Positions 1-10,871 are shown, numbered from the stretch's first letter. The stretch: DNA of 64,000 nucleotides from Drosophila miranda (GCF_003369915.1 NW_022881603.1:33105522-33169521), one strand, 5' to 3'. Notes: generated by a model from the sequence alone, not told the origin. A program made the numbers and translations.

Positions 1-489
1 CTCTTCTGCCGTTGCTGCTGTGGGCTTACCGTTCCAGCGCTTCGTTGCTGCGTCGACGCTGGCGGCTTATCTTTTCGGCGCTTCTCGTCTTCGGCCGTCG
101 CTGAATTGATGCTGTTGGCTACCGTTTCGGCTCTTGGTGTATTTCTCTCTCTCTCTTTGGCTTCCGCTGCGTTGTTGTTGTCGGGTTTTGTTTCTTGGTG
201 TATTCCTCCCCGTTTTGGCGTCTGTGCCGTTAGGTTTCGGTTCTTGGTGTATTCCTTGCCGTTGCTGTGTCGGTGCCGTTGGATTTCGATTCTTGGTGTA
301 TCCCTCTCCCTCTTTGGCTGCTGCTGCGTCGTTGTCGTTGGGTTTCTGCTTTCTCGGTGTATTCACGCCGTTGCTGCGTTGATGCCGTTGATTTTCGGTC
401 CTCGGTGTATTCCTCTCTCGTTTTGGCTGCTGCTGCGTCGTTGTTGTTGGGTTTTGGTTCTGAAAAGCCAGTGGCGTCCGCCGTGATCG
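1..489 (-). repeat. Low-complexity Asn/Thr/Gln/Arg-coding block of a partial array unit
   Basis: A run of loosely repeated 40-50 bp blocks (ttcttggtgtattcc with gttgctgc variants) reads on the minus strand as a Pro-Arg-Asn-Gln-Thr-rich peptide (open 555-67). About 400 bp (from about 84) recurs nearly unchanged at 17368-17773. Units B and C lack it: there the sequence at gctaccgtttcgg continues straight into the protease-side sequence. At 490 it joins the tail of the next unit, which implies that Gag, protease and LTR were lost between them. Confidence 0.6.
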
Positions 490-577
490 CGACTGTCCCG
501 GGGCAACTGTCGAGCTGGCGCGTTGGTCCGCCATTCGGGGGGAGCCTCTGCCCATTCCGGGTCGTCCTGCACCGTGG

Positions 578-2110
578 CTACCGTAGGGTGGAGTCGGAGG
601 ATCTGCAGCAGGTCGGCCATCTCGCCATACTCCAGCGGGAGGCTCTCTTCGGAGTCGAAGTCAACGACTCCCTCACCGGGACGTTGTGAGGGTAGTCCGG
701 CGTGGGCGGGACGTCATCTGACCCCGGCGGGTTGGCTGGTGCCCACTGCTGGTTCGCCTGGGGCGCGAAGCCCAGGCTCATGAGGGACCCGGAATCGGAC
801 CCTCCGTCGTCGCGTTGGGGTCCTACTTCCCCCCTGTATCGCTTGCGTGGGACACGTCGGAGTAGTGTGGTCGAGCACCGTCCCCGGATTTGTCCTCGTG
901 GTGTACTGCTGGAGGGGTGGCTGCCCGACCTTGACCGGCCAGGTTCCACTCGGCCCAAAGGGGCGAGTCCCATTCGTTCCCGCGAGCCAGTGGGTGTCTG
1001 TTCCCTTCGTCCTGCAGCGTGGACGCCTGGCTTTGAGCGTCGCGTATTCTCGTCTCGTGCTCGTCGGTGTCCGTTGTCGCGTTGTCGTCGTCGATGGCAG
1101 CCCCATAACTCCCGAACCAACGGCGATTCAGGGCGGCGACGTCGTGATTGGGCGCCGAGCGGACACCTGCGGTTGCGAAGCGGCCATCGGGCTCTACTTC
1201 CTCTTCGGCGCCGGTCCCCGGGCCCTGGGTTTGTTGGTCGATCCACCCCTAGATGGCTGCCGCGCGCTGGCCCCATGGCATCCTGTCCTGTTGTCGAAGT
1301 GTCGCCTCTCCGACCCGCCTCAGTTGGGCTTGACGGGAGGCGGATGGCCCATTAGGGTCGACGATCCAGCCGCGAGTCCGGTGTGTCGTTGGTTCGTCGG
1401 CAGGTGCCGGGACTTCAGGCCGCTGGTCTCCGCTAGGGTGTCCCGTCGTATCACCATTTGCCCCTAGGGGCCGAGCTTGCCTTCCGTCTCTTAGACGCTT
1501 CATGTCTTCAGTCGATTCTAGGGAGAAAATGCCTGTCGGTTAGAACCTGCCTGTCTTAACTAGAAGTATTAATACCCTCCCCCTATCCTGCTTGAGTGGT
1601 GCGGGTAAGAAGATGTTTACATTGGGTGTAGTACTTATCTAATCCCATAAGGGGATGTATACGTAGCTTACGGTTTCGTGGGTCGCGCCCCTTACGGGCG
1701 AGGACGTTACGGTAGCGCGCTACCGCAAGTGGCCCTTGCGAAGTCGGCAGGTCATTCAGGTCTCTCCAACGTCGTTGGGTTCTCCTCGGGGTGGTCCACT
1801 CCGTGGAACGCCTTTAAGTCGGCTAAACTCGCAGTTTTCCTTCGTTTGCCTTGATGAACCTGTAGTCGAGGTTCACGGTAACTGGGTTAGTCGAGTCTGA
1901 TCTTCGAAAAGGGTTGCGTTGTCGATCGGCCGCGGCATCGGCTAACGGGGCGAGTTGATAATTCGTTGGGGGGTGAGGTGCGAGTTGGGCTACCTTGACC
2001 CGCCCATGTCCTTCGGGGCCGTGGTCTTCCAGGCGTAGCGGGTCGTGGTGTAGAGCGATGCTGGTTTCCCGTGGGGTCGTTCGCTCTGATTGAGCCGCAC
2101 TGCTGTGCAT
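578..2110 (-). pseudogene. Tail region of array unit A, degenerate coding
   Basis: In element orientation this lies downstream of the protease and repeats. The frame that looks coding is acidic and passes through motifs such as MPWGQRAAAIQGWIDQQTQ, NEWDSPLWAEWNLA and, at the end, EYGEMADLLQILRLHP. It is spread over several frames, so the region is decayed. Unit A keeps a CAG codon at 768-770 where units B, C and D have TAG, and it lacks about 14 bases present in them near 700. I do not recognise the protein. It sits where pol would be in a complete element. Confidence 0.45.
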
Positions 2111-2174
2111 TTCTGATTTGGCTCGCTTCGATCGTGTTATATTTTTAGCGCCGCCGGGTCCGTCTCGGTCGGGG

Positions 2175-2500
2175 CTTAGATGCGTTGTCCTTGTATTGCT
2201 GCTGGGTCTGGCGTGGTCGAGGCTTCGATGCGTTGTCCTTGTATTGCTGCTGAGTCTGGCGTGGTCGAAACTTAGATACGTTGTCCTGATGTTACTGCTG
2301 GTTCTGGCGTGGTAGTGGCTTAGCTCCGTTGTCTTGGTAGGGATACTCTGGGTGGTTTTCGAGGCAGACGGACTGGCCCTGGGTGTGTCCAGCGGTGTCG
2401 CAGTCGTCTCCGTCGAATCCTCGTTGCTCTGGGTGTTCTTCGAGGCGGAAGGACTGGCCCTGGGTGTGTCCAGCGGTGTCGCAGTCGTCTCCGTCTCCTG
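2175..2500 (-). repeat. 48-bp and 81-bp coding minisatellites, unit A (two 81-bp copies)
   Basis: Two nested tandem repeats encode the segment after the protease. About three and a half 48-bp copies (2175-2330) code for a 16-residue motif with the core DHAR-SSNTRTTH. About two 81-bp copies (2338-2490) code for a 27-residue Ser/Thr/Asp-rich motif with the core NEDSTETTATPLDTPRASPS. The number of 81-bp copies differs between units (2, 4, 4, 3). Confidence 0.8.
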
Positions 2501-2671
2501 GCGCGGTCGTATCGAATCGTGGGTTGGGTTCGGGTGGCGTTGCTGGGTCTGGCGTGTTCGAGATCCTGGGCGTTGTCATGGTTACGATGCTGGGTCTGGC
2601 GTGGTTGAGATTCTGGTGCGTTGTCACTGGTACGTTGATGGGTCTGGCGTGTTCGAGACTCCGGTGCGTTG

Positions 2672-3205
2672 TCACTGGTACATTGCTGGGTCTGGCGTGG
2701 TTGGGATTCTGCTGCGTCGGCTTCGTCCGGGGGTCGCTGTTGGATTGGTCGAGCGGGTAGGGGCAGTGAATGCAGTCGCGTGACTTTCGTCACTAAAAGT
2801 AACCATGCGGGGCCGATTCGAGGGTGATGTGGGGATCGGGTTGGTTTCCCGGATCGCCCGCTGGGTCAACTGCAAGTACGCTCGTCCGCATTGTATTATG
2901 GCCTGGACGCCGCAAAGGAAATCGAGCCCCAGTATTATGACGTCCACTACCATGGGTAGGACTAATAGAATCACCCGCGTTTCCTGTTGATCCAGCCGCA
3001 CCTTGACCGAAACTGCTTGCGTCACCTCCTTTGCTGTACCATCCGCCAGGCGGACGGTAGTCCTTATATTCCGTGCGTTCCCTCCGGTGCTTACTTCATG
3101 AGCGGTGCGTTGACTGACAAACGACCGCGTTGCTCCCGTGTCGAGGGTAGCTGTGAGCGGTACTCCTTCGTAGGTTACTAGCGCGGCGATCCTGCCTCCT
3201 TCCAA
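2672..3205 (-). pseudogene. Retropepsin region, array unit A
   Basis: Aspartic protease of a retroelement, which would process the Gag polyprotein. The catalytic motif LDTGATRSFVS lies about 20 residues in, and the second conserved element, IILGLDF in related units, reads VIILGLDFLCG here, matching the flap/ILG part of retropepsins. Length to the end of the fold is about 115 residues, normal for the family. The listed start is a TTG; the frame is open further upstream and lies -1 relative to the Gag frame, so expression by -1 frameshifting is inferred. It continues into Thr/Pro/Arg-rich sequence. No RT follows. Confidence 0.7.
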
Positions 3206-3219
3206 ACTTAAGGGATGAG

Positions 3220-4250
3220 TTACTCCTGGGGGCCCTGGAGGTATGTCTCCGATCGGTTCCCTGACGAGCGGAGACTCGGCCCGTTTCCCGACTCGGATAG
3301 CCTACAGCAGTCGATCGTCCGGATGCCGCGGCTGCCACACTCCCAACAGAATAGCACTCGCCGATTCCTGCATGAACTGCTGAAATGACCTTCCTCCCCG
3401 CAATTCCGGCAGGCCCGGCGTGTGTTCACCGGCCGGTGTCCATCCTGGGTCACTACACGGCTTGCCGTCTCGGCGCTCCGGGAGGGCCCGGTGTCGTCTG
3501 GAGGAGCATGCTGTGGGGTGGATAAACCGGGTCCTTGGTATGATGGCGTTCTGGCCTTCGTATTTGGGCGGTCGTTAGCTGGGTGGGTTTGTTCGCGGTC
3601 CCGCGTTGTCTCGTACGCTCCTATCAATTGGGTCAGTTCTCGCAACGTCTCGAACTCATGTCTACGGGTGAACAGTTGGTATTCCGGCCGAAGGTTCTCG
3701 TAGATCCTGTCCAGCTCCCTGTCTGGAGTATACTGAGCTCGTTGCATCATGAGTCGGAGGTCGATCAAGTAGTCCTGAAAGGCTTATCGGGGTCGTTGGT
3801 GACGGAAATTTTTTCCCTTCCGGGTCGCGAAGTTCCGGCTTCCTTGGGGAAGCGGTGCTGGTGGTGATTGTCACCATGTCGCCGGTCAGTCGTGGTTTCA
3901 AGCCGGCCAGAGTCGCCGTGAGCTGCGCGCGGGAACTCGGGAATTATGATAGATAGAGGCTGCTCCGCACAGATCCCTTCCTTCCACTCTCGCTGACTCG
4001 GTCCCGGCGACGGGGACGTGTTCCTCGGGCTTCTCGGGCTGGGCGCGCTGTCGAAGAGCTCTTTGATCCGTTTTTCGATGGCAGTCGGATGCTCACCGCG
4101 CGAAATAAAGGCCGAGATCCGGCTGCGCAGTTCGTCCACTGCCCCGGTTTCACCGAGGCCGAATTCGGCGGCGATGGCCTGCAATTCGTCCTTGCGCCGA
4201 TACGAAATCCACTGTACCCCCATGTCGAAGCACGGTGGTCGAACTGGCAC
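3220..4250 (-). pseudogene. Gag, array unit A, split by a frameshift
   Basis: The Gag N-terminal part (4250-3765) has a charged helical SAP-like start (RRKDELQAIAAEFGLGETGA). The C-terminal part (3768-3220) has a capsid-like helical stretch (LIDLRLMMQRAQ, RIYENLRPEYQLF) and two zinc knuckles: CRNCGEEGHFSSSC, a proper CX2CX4HX4C, and an atypical CWECGSRGIRTIDC. The two parts are joined by a one-base loss near 3777-3788. Upstream reads DPDK and the downstream frame would read FQDYLIDLR, so an intact gag is likely ancestral. Unit B shares the identical lesion, so it predates amplification. Confidence 0.7.
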
Positions 4251-5125
4251 TTCGAGGTCTTTCGCGTTTCCGGCGGTAGTATCACGTATTGACCTCCGGT
4301 AGAATCTTTTCTTAGGTAACGCACTGAATACCGGAGTCCTTGGGGCTAGTCACGGAAGCGCGGCGTATGCACGGTTAACACGGTTGTCCAGTGGAGGCGT
4401 CCTTGGCGTCCTAGCTGCTTGGGGTCCTGGTCGATAGTCCTTGCTATAGTTGTCCTTGGAATTGTCCTGACTGTTGATCCTGGCTAGGCCGGTCGATAGT
4501 CCTTGCTGTCGTCGTCCTGGGGATTGTCCTTGTGGTCCTGGTCGTGCTGGGTTCGTTGATTTGAGCGTTGGATCTCGCCCCGTGTTGATGGCTGAACGCT
4601 GACTGATCACTTCGAAGGCCGGGCGTTTACTTTCGGCTATAGTTTTGTAGGCTGGGCTTTGAATGATCGCGCTGAAGACCGGGCGTTCACTATTCTCGCT
4701 TCGTCTGAGTACGAAATATATAGCCGGGCTGGTTGGTCTTCGGGAGGATTCCGACGCTCGCTCGGCCTCTAACGCTCACGACTCGCTGCTCGCCGCGTAC
4801 GTGTCGCTTTCTCTCTAGCGATTTCTGCCCAGCTTCGGCTCGGTTCTCTTTCTCTGCCGCCTCGCCGCGGCGCTCTCCTCCTCATGTGGGCGCAGCGGCC
4901 ACGTGCTGAAGCTATTGCTAGGGAGGTTAGGGAAGCCAGCCTCGGCTGTACGTGAATAATGGGCGACCTCACGTGCGGTTTTTTTTTTCAGAGATATACA
5001 GCTATTCTTGTCCTAATGATTCCGACTGGCCGTGCTTGCGCGTGGTACAGTCCCGATTCCCCCTGCTACTCTTTCTTCTGATCGACTGTTCCACTTAGCG
5101 CCCCAAAACATAACGGAATCCCGGA
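4251..5125 (-). other. 5' leader of array unit A
   Basis: In element orientation this is the untranslated leader between the PBS and gag. It holds short direct repeats of ggtcgatagtccttgct (about 4431-4448 and 4490-4508) and a T-run at about 4979. No convincing ORF was seen. Confidence 0.45.
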
Positions 5126-5143
5126 GTCCCTGCTCGGGCGCCA
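5126..5143 (-). promoter_or_regulatory. Primer-binding site of array LTR element (tRNA-Lys type)
   Basis: On the minus strand the sequence is TGGCGCCCGAGCAGGGAC, complementary to a lysine tRNA 3' end and one base different from the classical tRNA-Lys3 PBS as I remember it. It lies two bases inside the LTR end (TACA then GA then TGGCGCC), the normal arrangement. Repeated at 10872-10889 and 14596-14613. Confidence 0.8.
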
Positions 5144-5145
5144 TC

Positions 5146-5605
5146 TGTAAGGAAGCGATCCTGGGCTGGGGTACATATCTCAGTCTACTCCAGGGTCGAA
5201 ATTACAGTAATATTTATAATTTGCCGGGACTCCGTATTTCCGACCGATGATGGGGACGGGGCAGCAGTCCCGCGGAAGGGAGCGATCGTAGCGTGGGACA
5301 GGGCCGTTGGTTTCACCGAGAGTAATCCGGTTATCGCCGAATAGCGCCTTCAGGACCCCACCGAACTCAGAATCAATACGGAGGTCTTTACTATGCGACA
5401 ATACCGACAGGTGTCGCCGAGAGTACCTAGGCTATCGCCGGACAGTACTTAAGGGACCCCGCCGGCCTGAGAGTTACTACGAAGCGGAAAGGGGGACTAT
5501 GCTATGCGGAAATACCGACAAGTATCGCCGAGAGTACCTAGGCTATCGCCGGACGGTACTTACGGGACCCTGTCGGCCTAAGAACTACTACGCCGCGGAA
5601 CTACT

Positions 5606-5663
<58 letters not shown>

Positions 5664-5728
5664 GAAGATAATAAGCTACGTGGGGCTTAGAGACCCCTCG
5701 GCCCGTATAATATATAAAATTAATGTCA
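5146..5728 (-). repeat. Shared LTR A of the array
   Basis: The inner edge is fixed by the adjacent PBS (tgtaaggaag on the plus strand = CTTCCTTACA at the LTR 3' end). The outer edge is placed near 5728 because a TATA-like stretch (TTTTATATATTATACGG on the minus strand, 5704-5721) and a purine tract (minus strand of 5742-5761) follow; it may be off by about 15 bases. Inside are three diverged copies of a roughly 110-bp block (5292-5390, 5391-5501, 5502-5605) and a long poly(C). This LTR serves as 5' LTR of unit A and 3' LTR of unit B. Confidence 0.6.
5608..5659 (+). repeat. Uninterrupted poly(C) run, 52 bases
   Basis: Fifty-two consecutive C (poly-G in element orientation). The same position in unit B (about 11357-11376) is a short interrupted C/T tract, and in unit C it is deleted, so this is an expansion of a pre-existing tract or an assembly artefact. 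Confidence 0.9.
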
Positions 5729-5741
5729 TGTAGCCTTCGTG

Positions 5742-5761
5742 GCCTTCCCCCTCCCCACCCC
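5742..5761 (-). promoter_or_regulatory. Probable polypurine tract, unit B
   Basis: The minus strand reads AAGGGGTGGGGAGGGGGAAG just inside the LTR, the expected position for the plus-strand primer of unit B. It is repeated at about 11461-11480 and lost by deletion in the last unit. Confidence 0.55.
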
Positions 5762-5953
5762 TTAACCTAAAACTAAAAAGTCAATAAAGACAAGTCAAAA
5801 ATCTTAATTCTAATAACGTAATCTCGGGTCCCTCCAATGGGAAAATGACGGCGAACTGATGGGCGGAAAAAATGTGGGTGGAGCGTACGCTCCCTCACAC
5901 CCCCTCCATACTTCGGGGGTGCCGAAGAGTGACGGCCCGGCTGCGGGTAATCT

Positions 5954-7665
5954 TTATGCGGAAGCAAGTGCCGTCATGGACCTCCAGTCGCCGGACTCCC
6001 AGTCGGTAGGCGCGATCGCGTAAGAATACGGTGATGTTGGATATGAGGTCCCGGGGCAACTGTCGAGCTGGCGCGTTGGTCCGCCATTCGGGGGAGCCTC
6101 TGCGCATTCCGGGTCGTCCTGCACCGTGGCTACCGTAGGGTGGAGTCGGAGGATCTGCAGCAGGTCGGCCATCTCGCCATACTCCAGCGGGAGGCTCTCT
6201 TCGGAGTCGAAGTCAACGACTCCCTCATCGGGACGTTGTGGGGGTAGTCCGGCTTGGGCGGCTACGAGGGGAGGCGGGACGTCATCTGACCCCGACGGGT
6301 TGGCTGGTGCCCACTGCTGGTTCGCCTAGGGCGCGAAGCACAGGCTCATGAGGGACCCGGAATCGGACCCTCCGTCGTCGCGTTGGGGTCCTACTTCCCC
6401 CCTGTATCGCTTGCGTGGGACAAGTCGGAGTAGTGTGGTCGAGCACCGTCCCCGGATTCGTCCTCGTGGTGTACTGCTGGAGGGGTGGCTGCCCGACCTT
6501 GACTGGCCAGGTTCCACTCGGCCCAAAGGGGCGAGTCCCATTCGTTCCCGCGAGCCAGTGGGTGTCTGTTCCCTTCGTCCTGCAGCGTGGACGCCTGGCT
6601 TTGAGCGTCGCGTATTCTCGTCTCGTGCTCGTTTGGTCCGTTGTCGCGTTGTCGTCGTCGATGGCAGCCCCATAACTCCCGAACCAACGGCGATTCAGGG
6701 CGGCGACGTCGTGATTGGGCGCCGAGCGGACACCTGCGGTTGCGAAGCGGCCATCGGGCTCTACTTCCTCTTCGGCGTCGGTCCCCGGGCCCTGGGTTTG
6801 TTGGTCGATCCACCCCTGTATGGCTGCCGCGCGCTGGCCCCATGGCATCCTGTCCTGTTGTCGAAGTGTCGCCTCTCCGACCCGCCTCAGCTGGGCTTGA
6901 CGGGAGGCGGATGGCCCGATCCAGCCAGTCGACGATCCAGCCGCGAGTCCGGTGTGTCGTTGGTTCGTCGGCAGGTGCCGGGACTTCAGGCCGCTGGTCT
7001 CCGCTAGGGTGTCCCGTCGTATCACCATTTGCCCCTAGGGGCCGAGCTTGCCTTCCGTCTCTTAGACGCTTCATGTCTTCAGTCGATTCTAGGGAGAAAA
7101 TGCCTGTCGGTTAGAATCTGTCTTAACTAGAAGTATTAATACCCTCCCCCTATCCTGCTTGAGTGGTGCGAGTAAGAAGATGTTTACATTGGGTGTAGTA
7201 CTTATCTAATCCCATAAGGGGATGTATACGTAGCTTACGGTTTCGTGGGACGTTACGGACGTTACGGTAGCGCGCTACCGCAAGTGGCCCTTGCGAAGTC
7301 GGCAGGTCATTCAGGTCTCTCCAACGTCGTTGGGTTCTCCTCGGGGTGGTCCACTCCGTGGAACGCCTTTAAGTCGGCTAAACTCGCGGTTTTCCTTTGT
7401 TTGCCTTGATGAACCTGTAGTCGAGGTTCACGGTAACTGGGTTAGTCGAGTCTGATCTTCGAAAAGGGTTGCGTTGTCGACCGGCCGCGGCATCGGCTAA
7501 CGGGGCGAGTTGATAATTCGTTGGGGGGTGAGGTGCGAGTTGGTCTACCTTGACCCGCCCATGTCCTTCGGGGCCGTGGTCTTCCAGGCGTAGCGGGTCG
7601 TGGTGTAGAGCGATGCTGGTTTCCCGTGGGGTCGTTCGCTCTGATTGAGCCGCACTGCTGCGCAT
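5954..7665 (-). pseudogene. Tail region of array unit B
   Basis: Same layout as in unit A: 7665-7378 (HSSAAQSERTTPRETS to a stop), an acidic/Arg-rich stretch open 7028-6282 and 7074-6391, then 6172-5954 with MADLLQILRLHPTVATV. A TAG at 6326-6328 interrupts a frame that is open in unit A. The product is not recognised. Multiple long frames in several registers are partly an effect of high GC content. Confidence 0.45.
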
Positions 7666-7725
7666 TTCTGATTTGGCTCGCTTCGATCGTGTTATATTTT
7701 TAGCGCCGCCGGGTCCGTCTCGGTC

Positions 7726-8410
7726 GGGGCTTAGATGCGTTGTCCTTGTATTGCTGCTGGGTCTGGCGTGGTCGAGGCTTCGATGCGTTGTCCTTGTATT
7801 GCTGCTGAGTCTGGCGTGGTCGAAACTTAGATACGTTGTCCTGATGTTACTGCTGGTTCTGGCGTGGTCGTGGCTTAGCTCCGTTGTCTTGGTAGGGATA
7901 CTCTGGGTGGTTTTCGAGGCAGACGGACTGGCCTGGGGGTGTCCAGCGGTGTCGCAGTCGTCTCCGTCGAATCCTCGTTGCTCTGGGTGTTCTTCGAGGC
8001 GGAAGGACTGGCCCTGGGTGTGTCCAGCGGTGTCGCAGTCGTCTCCGTCGAATCTTCGTTGCTTTGGGTGTTCTTCGAGGCGGAAGGACTGGCCCTGGGT
8101 GTGTCCAGCGGTGTCGCAGTCGTCTCCGTCGAATCTTCGTTGCTTTGGGTGTTCTTCGAGGCGGACGGACTGGCCCTGGGTGTGTCCAGCGGTGTCGCAG
8201 TCGTCTCCGTCGAATCTTCGTTGATGGTCCTGGCGCGGTCGTATCGAATCGTGTGTTGGGTTCGGGTGGCGTTGCTGGGTCTGGCGTGTTCGAGATCCTG
8301 GGGCGTTGTCATGGTTACGTTGCTGGGTCTGGCGTGGTTGAGATTCTGGTGCGTTGTCATGGTTACGTTGATGGGTCTGGCGTGGTTGGGATTCGGCGCT
8401 TCTCGTCTTC
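7726..8410 (-). repeat. Coding minisatellites of unit B (four 81-bp copies)
   Basis: 48-bp units at about 7730-7885, four 81-bp units at about 7896-8224, then further 48-bp-like units with the core HARPSNVTMTT up to about 8400. They are in frame with the protease upstream. Confidence 0.8.
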
Positions 8411-8942
8411 GGCCGTCGCTGAATTGATGCTGTTGGCTACCGTTTCGGGTGCGTCGGCTTCGTCCGGGGGTCGCTGTTGGATTGGTCGAGCGGGTAGGGC
8501 CAGTGGATGCAGGCGCGTGACTTTCGTCACTAAAAGTAACCATGCGGGGCCGATTCGAGGGTGATGTGGGGATCGGGTTGGTTTCCCGGATCGCCCGCTG
8601 GGTCAACTGCAAGTACGCTCGTCCGCATTGTATTATGGCCTGGACGCCGCAAAGGAAATCGAGCCCCAGTATGATGTCGTCCACTACCATGGGTAGGACT
8701 AATAGAATCACCCGCGTTTCCTGTTGATCCAGCCGCACCTTGACCGAAACTGCTTGCGTCACCTCCTTTGCTGTACCATCCGCCAGGCGGACGGTAGTCC
8801 TTATATTCCGTGCGTTCCCTCCGGTGCTTACTTCATGAGCGGTGCGTTGACTGACAAACGACCGCGTTGCTCCCGTGTCGAGGGTAGCTGTGAGCGGTAC
8901 TCCTTCGTAGGTTACTAGCGCGGCGATCCTGCCTCCTTCCAA
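7875..8942 (-). CDS. Retropepsin fused to Ser/Thr-rich tandem repeats, array unit B
   Basis: The longest open frame of the array with a recognisable domain, about 355 residues. Residues 1-115 are a retropepsin (LDTGATRSFVS near residue 20, DDIILGLDFLCG near residue 87). Residues about 165-225 hold three HARP-type 16-residue repeats, and about 235-340 four 27-residue repeats (core NEDSTETTATPLDTPRASPS) that are almost identical to each other. In Ty3/gypsy elements an RT domain should follow the protease; here low-complexity sequence has replaced it. The frame is -1 relative to gag. The listed start is a TTG and the frame is open upstream, as expected if it is made by frameshifting. Whether any protein is made is unknown. 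Confidence 0.6.
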   Translation of the reverse strand: MEGGRIAALVTYEGVPLTATLDTGATRSFVSQRTAHEVSTGGNARNIRTTVRLADGTAKEVTQAVSVKVRLDQQETRVILLVLPMVVDDIILGLDFLCGVQAIIQCGRAYLQLTQRAIRETNPIPTSPSNRPRMVTFSDESHAPASTGPTRSTNPTATPGRSRRTRNGSQQHQFSDGRRREAPNPNHARPINVTMTTHQNLNHARPSNVTMTTPQDLEHARPSNATRTQHTIRYDRARTINEDSTETTATPLDTPRASPSASKNTQSNEDSTETTATPLDTPRASPSASKNTQSNEDSTETTATPLDTPRASPSASKNTQSNEDSTETTATPLDTPRPVRLPRKPPRVSLPRQRS

Positions 8943-8956
8943 ACTTAAGGGATGAG

Positions 8957-9996
8957 TTACTCCTGGGGGCCCTGGAGGTATGTCTCCGATCGGTTCCCTG
9001 ACGAGCGGAGACTCGGCCCGTTTCCCGACTCGGATAGCCTACAGCAGTCGATCGTCCGGATGCCGCGGCTGCCACACTCCCAACAGAATAGCACTCGCCG
9101 ATTCCTGCATGAACTGCTGAAATGACCTTCCTCCCCGCAATTCCGGCAGGCCCGGCGTGTGTTCACCGGCCGGTGTCCATCCTGGGTCACTACACGGCTT
9201 GCCGTCTCGGCGCTCCGGGAGGGCCCGGTGTCGTCTGGAGGAGCATGCTGTGGGGTGGATAAACCGGGTCCTTGGTATGATGGCGTTCTGGCCTTCGTAT
9301 TTGGGCGGTCGTTAGCTGGGTGGGTTTGTTCGCGGTCCCGCGTTGTCTCGTACGCTACTATCAATTGGGTCAGTTCTCGCAACGTCTCGAACTCATGTCT
9401 ACGGGTGAACAGTTGGTATTCCGGCCGAAGGTTCTCGTAGATCCTGTCCAGCTCCCTGTCTGGAGTATACTGAGCTCGTTGCATCATGAGTCGGAGGTCG
9501 ATCAAGTAGTCCTGAAAGGCTTATCGGGGTCGTTGGTGACGGAAATTTTTTCCCTTCCGGGTCGCGAAGTTCCGGCTTCCTTGGGGAAGCGGTGCTGGTG
9601 GTGATTGTCACCATGTCGCCGGTCAGTCGTGGTTTCAAGCCGGCCAGAGTCGCCGTGAGCTGCGCGCGGGAACTCGGGAATTATGATAGATAGAGGCTGC
9701 TCCGCACAGATCCCTTCCTTCCACTCTCGCTGACTCGGTCCCGGCGACGGGGACGTGTTCCTCGGGCTTCTCGGGCTGGGCGCGCTGTCGAAGACCATTC
9801 CGAGCTCTTTGATCCGTTTTTCGATGGCAGTCGGATGCTCACCGCGCGAAATAAAGGCCGAGATCCGGCTGCGCAGTTCGTCCACTGCCCCGGTTTCACC
9901 GAGGCCGAATTCGGCGGCGATGGCCTGCAATTCGTCCTTGCGCCGATACGAAATCCACTGTACCCCCATGTCGAAGCACGGTGGTCGAACTGGCAC
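8957..9996 (-). pseudogene. Gag, array unit B, split by a frameshift
   Basis: Nearly identical to the unit A copy, with a three-residue insertion (GMV) after KRIKEL. N-terminal half 9996-9502, C-terminal half 9505-8957 with zinc knuckles CRNCGEEGHFSSSC and CWECGSRGIRTIDC. The junction near 9514-9525 has the same one-base loss as unit A. The Gag frame ends about 15 bases before the listed protease start, and the protease frame overlaps it in -1. Confidence 0.7.
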
Positions 9997-10070
9997 TTCG
10001 AGGTCTTTCGCGTTTCCGGCGGTAGTATCACGTATTGACCTCCGGTAGAATCTTTTCTTAGGTAACGCAC

Positions 10071-10871
10071 TGAATACCGGAGTCCTTGGGGCTAGTCACG
10101 GAAGCGCGGCGTATGCACGGTTAACACGGTTGTCCAGTGGAGGCGTCCTTGGCGTCCTAGCTGCTTGGGGTCCTGGTCGATAGTCCTTGCTATCGTTGTC
10201 CTTGGAATTGTCCTGACTGTTGATCCTGGCTAGGCCGGTCGATAGTCCTTGCTGTCGTCGTCCTGGGGATTGTCCTTGTGGTCCTGGTCGTGCTGGGTTC
10301 GTTGATTTGAGCGTTGGATCTCGCCCCGTGTTGATGGCTGAACGCTGACTGGTTAGATCGAAGGCCGGGCGTTTACTTTCGGCTATAGTTTTGTAGGCTG
10401 GGCTTTGAATGATCGCGCTGAAGACCGGGCGTTCACTATTCTCGCTTCGTCTGAGTACGAAATATATAGCCGGGCTGGTTAGTCTTCGGGAGGATTCCGA
10501 CGCTCGCTCGGCCTCTAACGCTCACGACTCGCTGCTCGCCGCGTACGTGTCGCTTTCTCTCTAGCGATTTCTGCCCAGCTTCGGCTCGGTTCTCTTTGTC
10601 TGCCGCCTCGCCGCGGCGCTCTCCTCCTCATGTGGGCGCAGCGGCCACGTGCTGAAGCTATTGCTAGGGAGGTTAGGGAAGCCAGCCTCGGCTGTACGTG
10701 AATAATGGGCGACCTCACGTGCGGTTTTTTTTTTCAGAGATATACAGCTATTCTTGTCCTAATGATTCCGACTGGCCGTGCTTGCGCGTGGTACAGTCCC
10801 GATTCCCCCTGCTACTCTTTCTTCTGATCGACTGTTCCACTTAGCGCCCCAAAACATAACGGAATCCCGGA
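10071..10871 (-). other. 5' leader of array unit B
   Basis: Copy of 4251-5125 with a few substitutions. No supported gene. Confidence 0.4.

Noticed and set aside
106..689. Plus-strand ORFs over the low-complexity block at the left end
   Set aside because: Leu/Val/Ser/Cys-rich shadows of repeats that read in frame with the element only on the minus strand.
5307..5690. Plus-strand ORF with a polyproline run
   Set aside because: The prolines come from the poly(C) tract inside an LTR; copies without the tract show no such protein.
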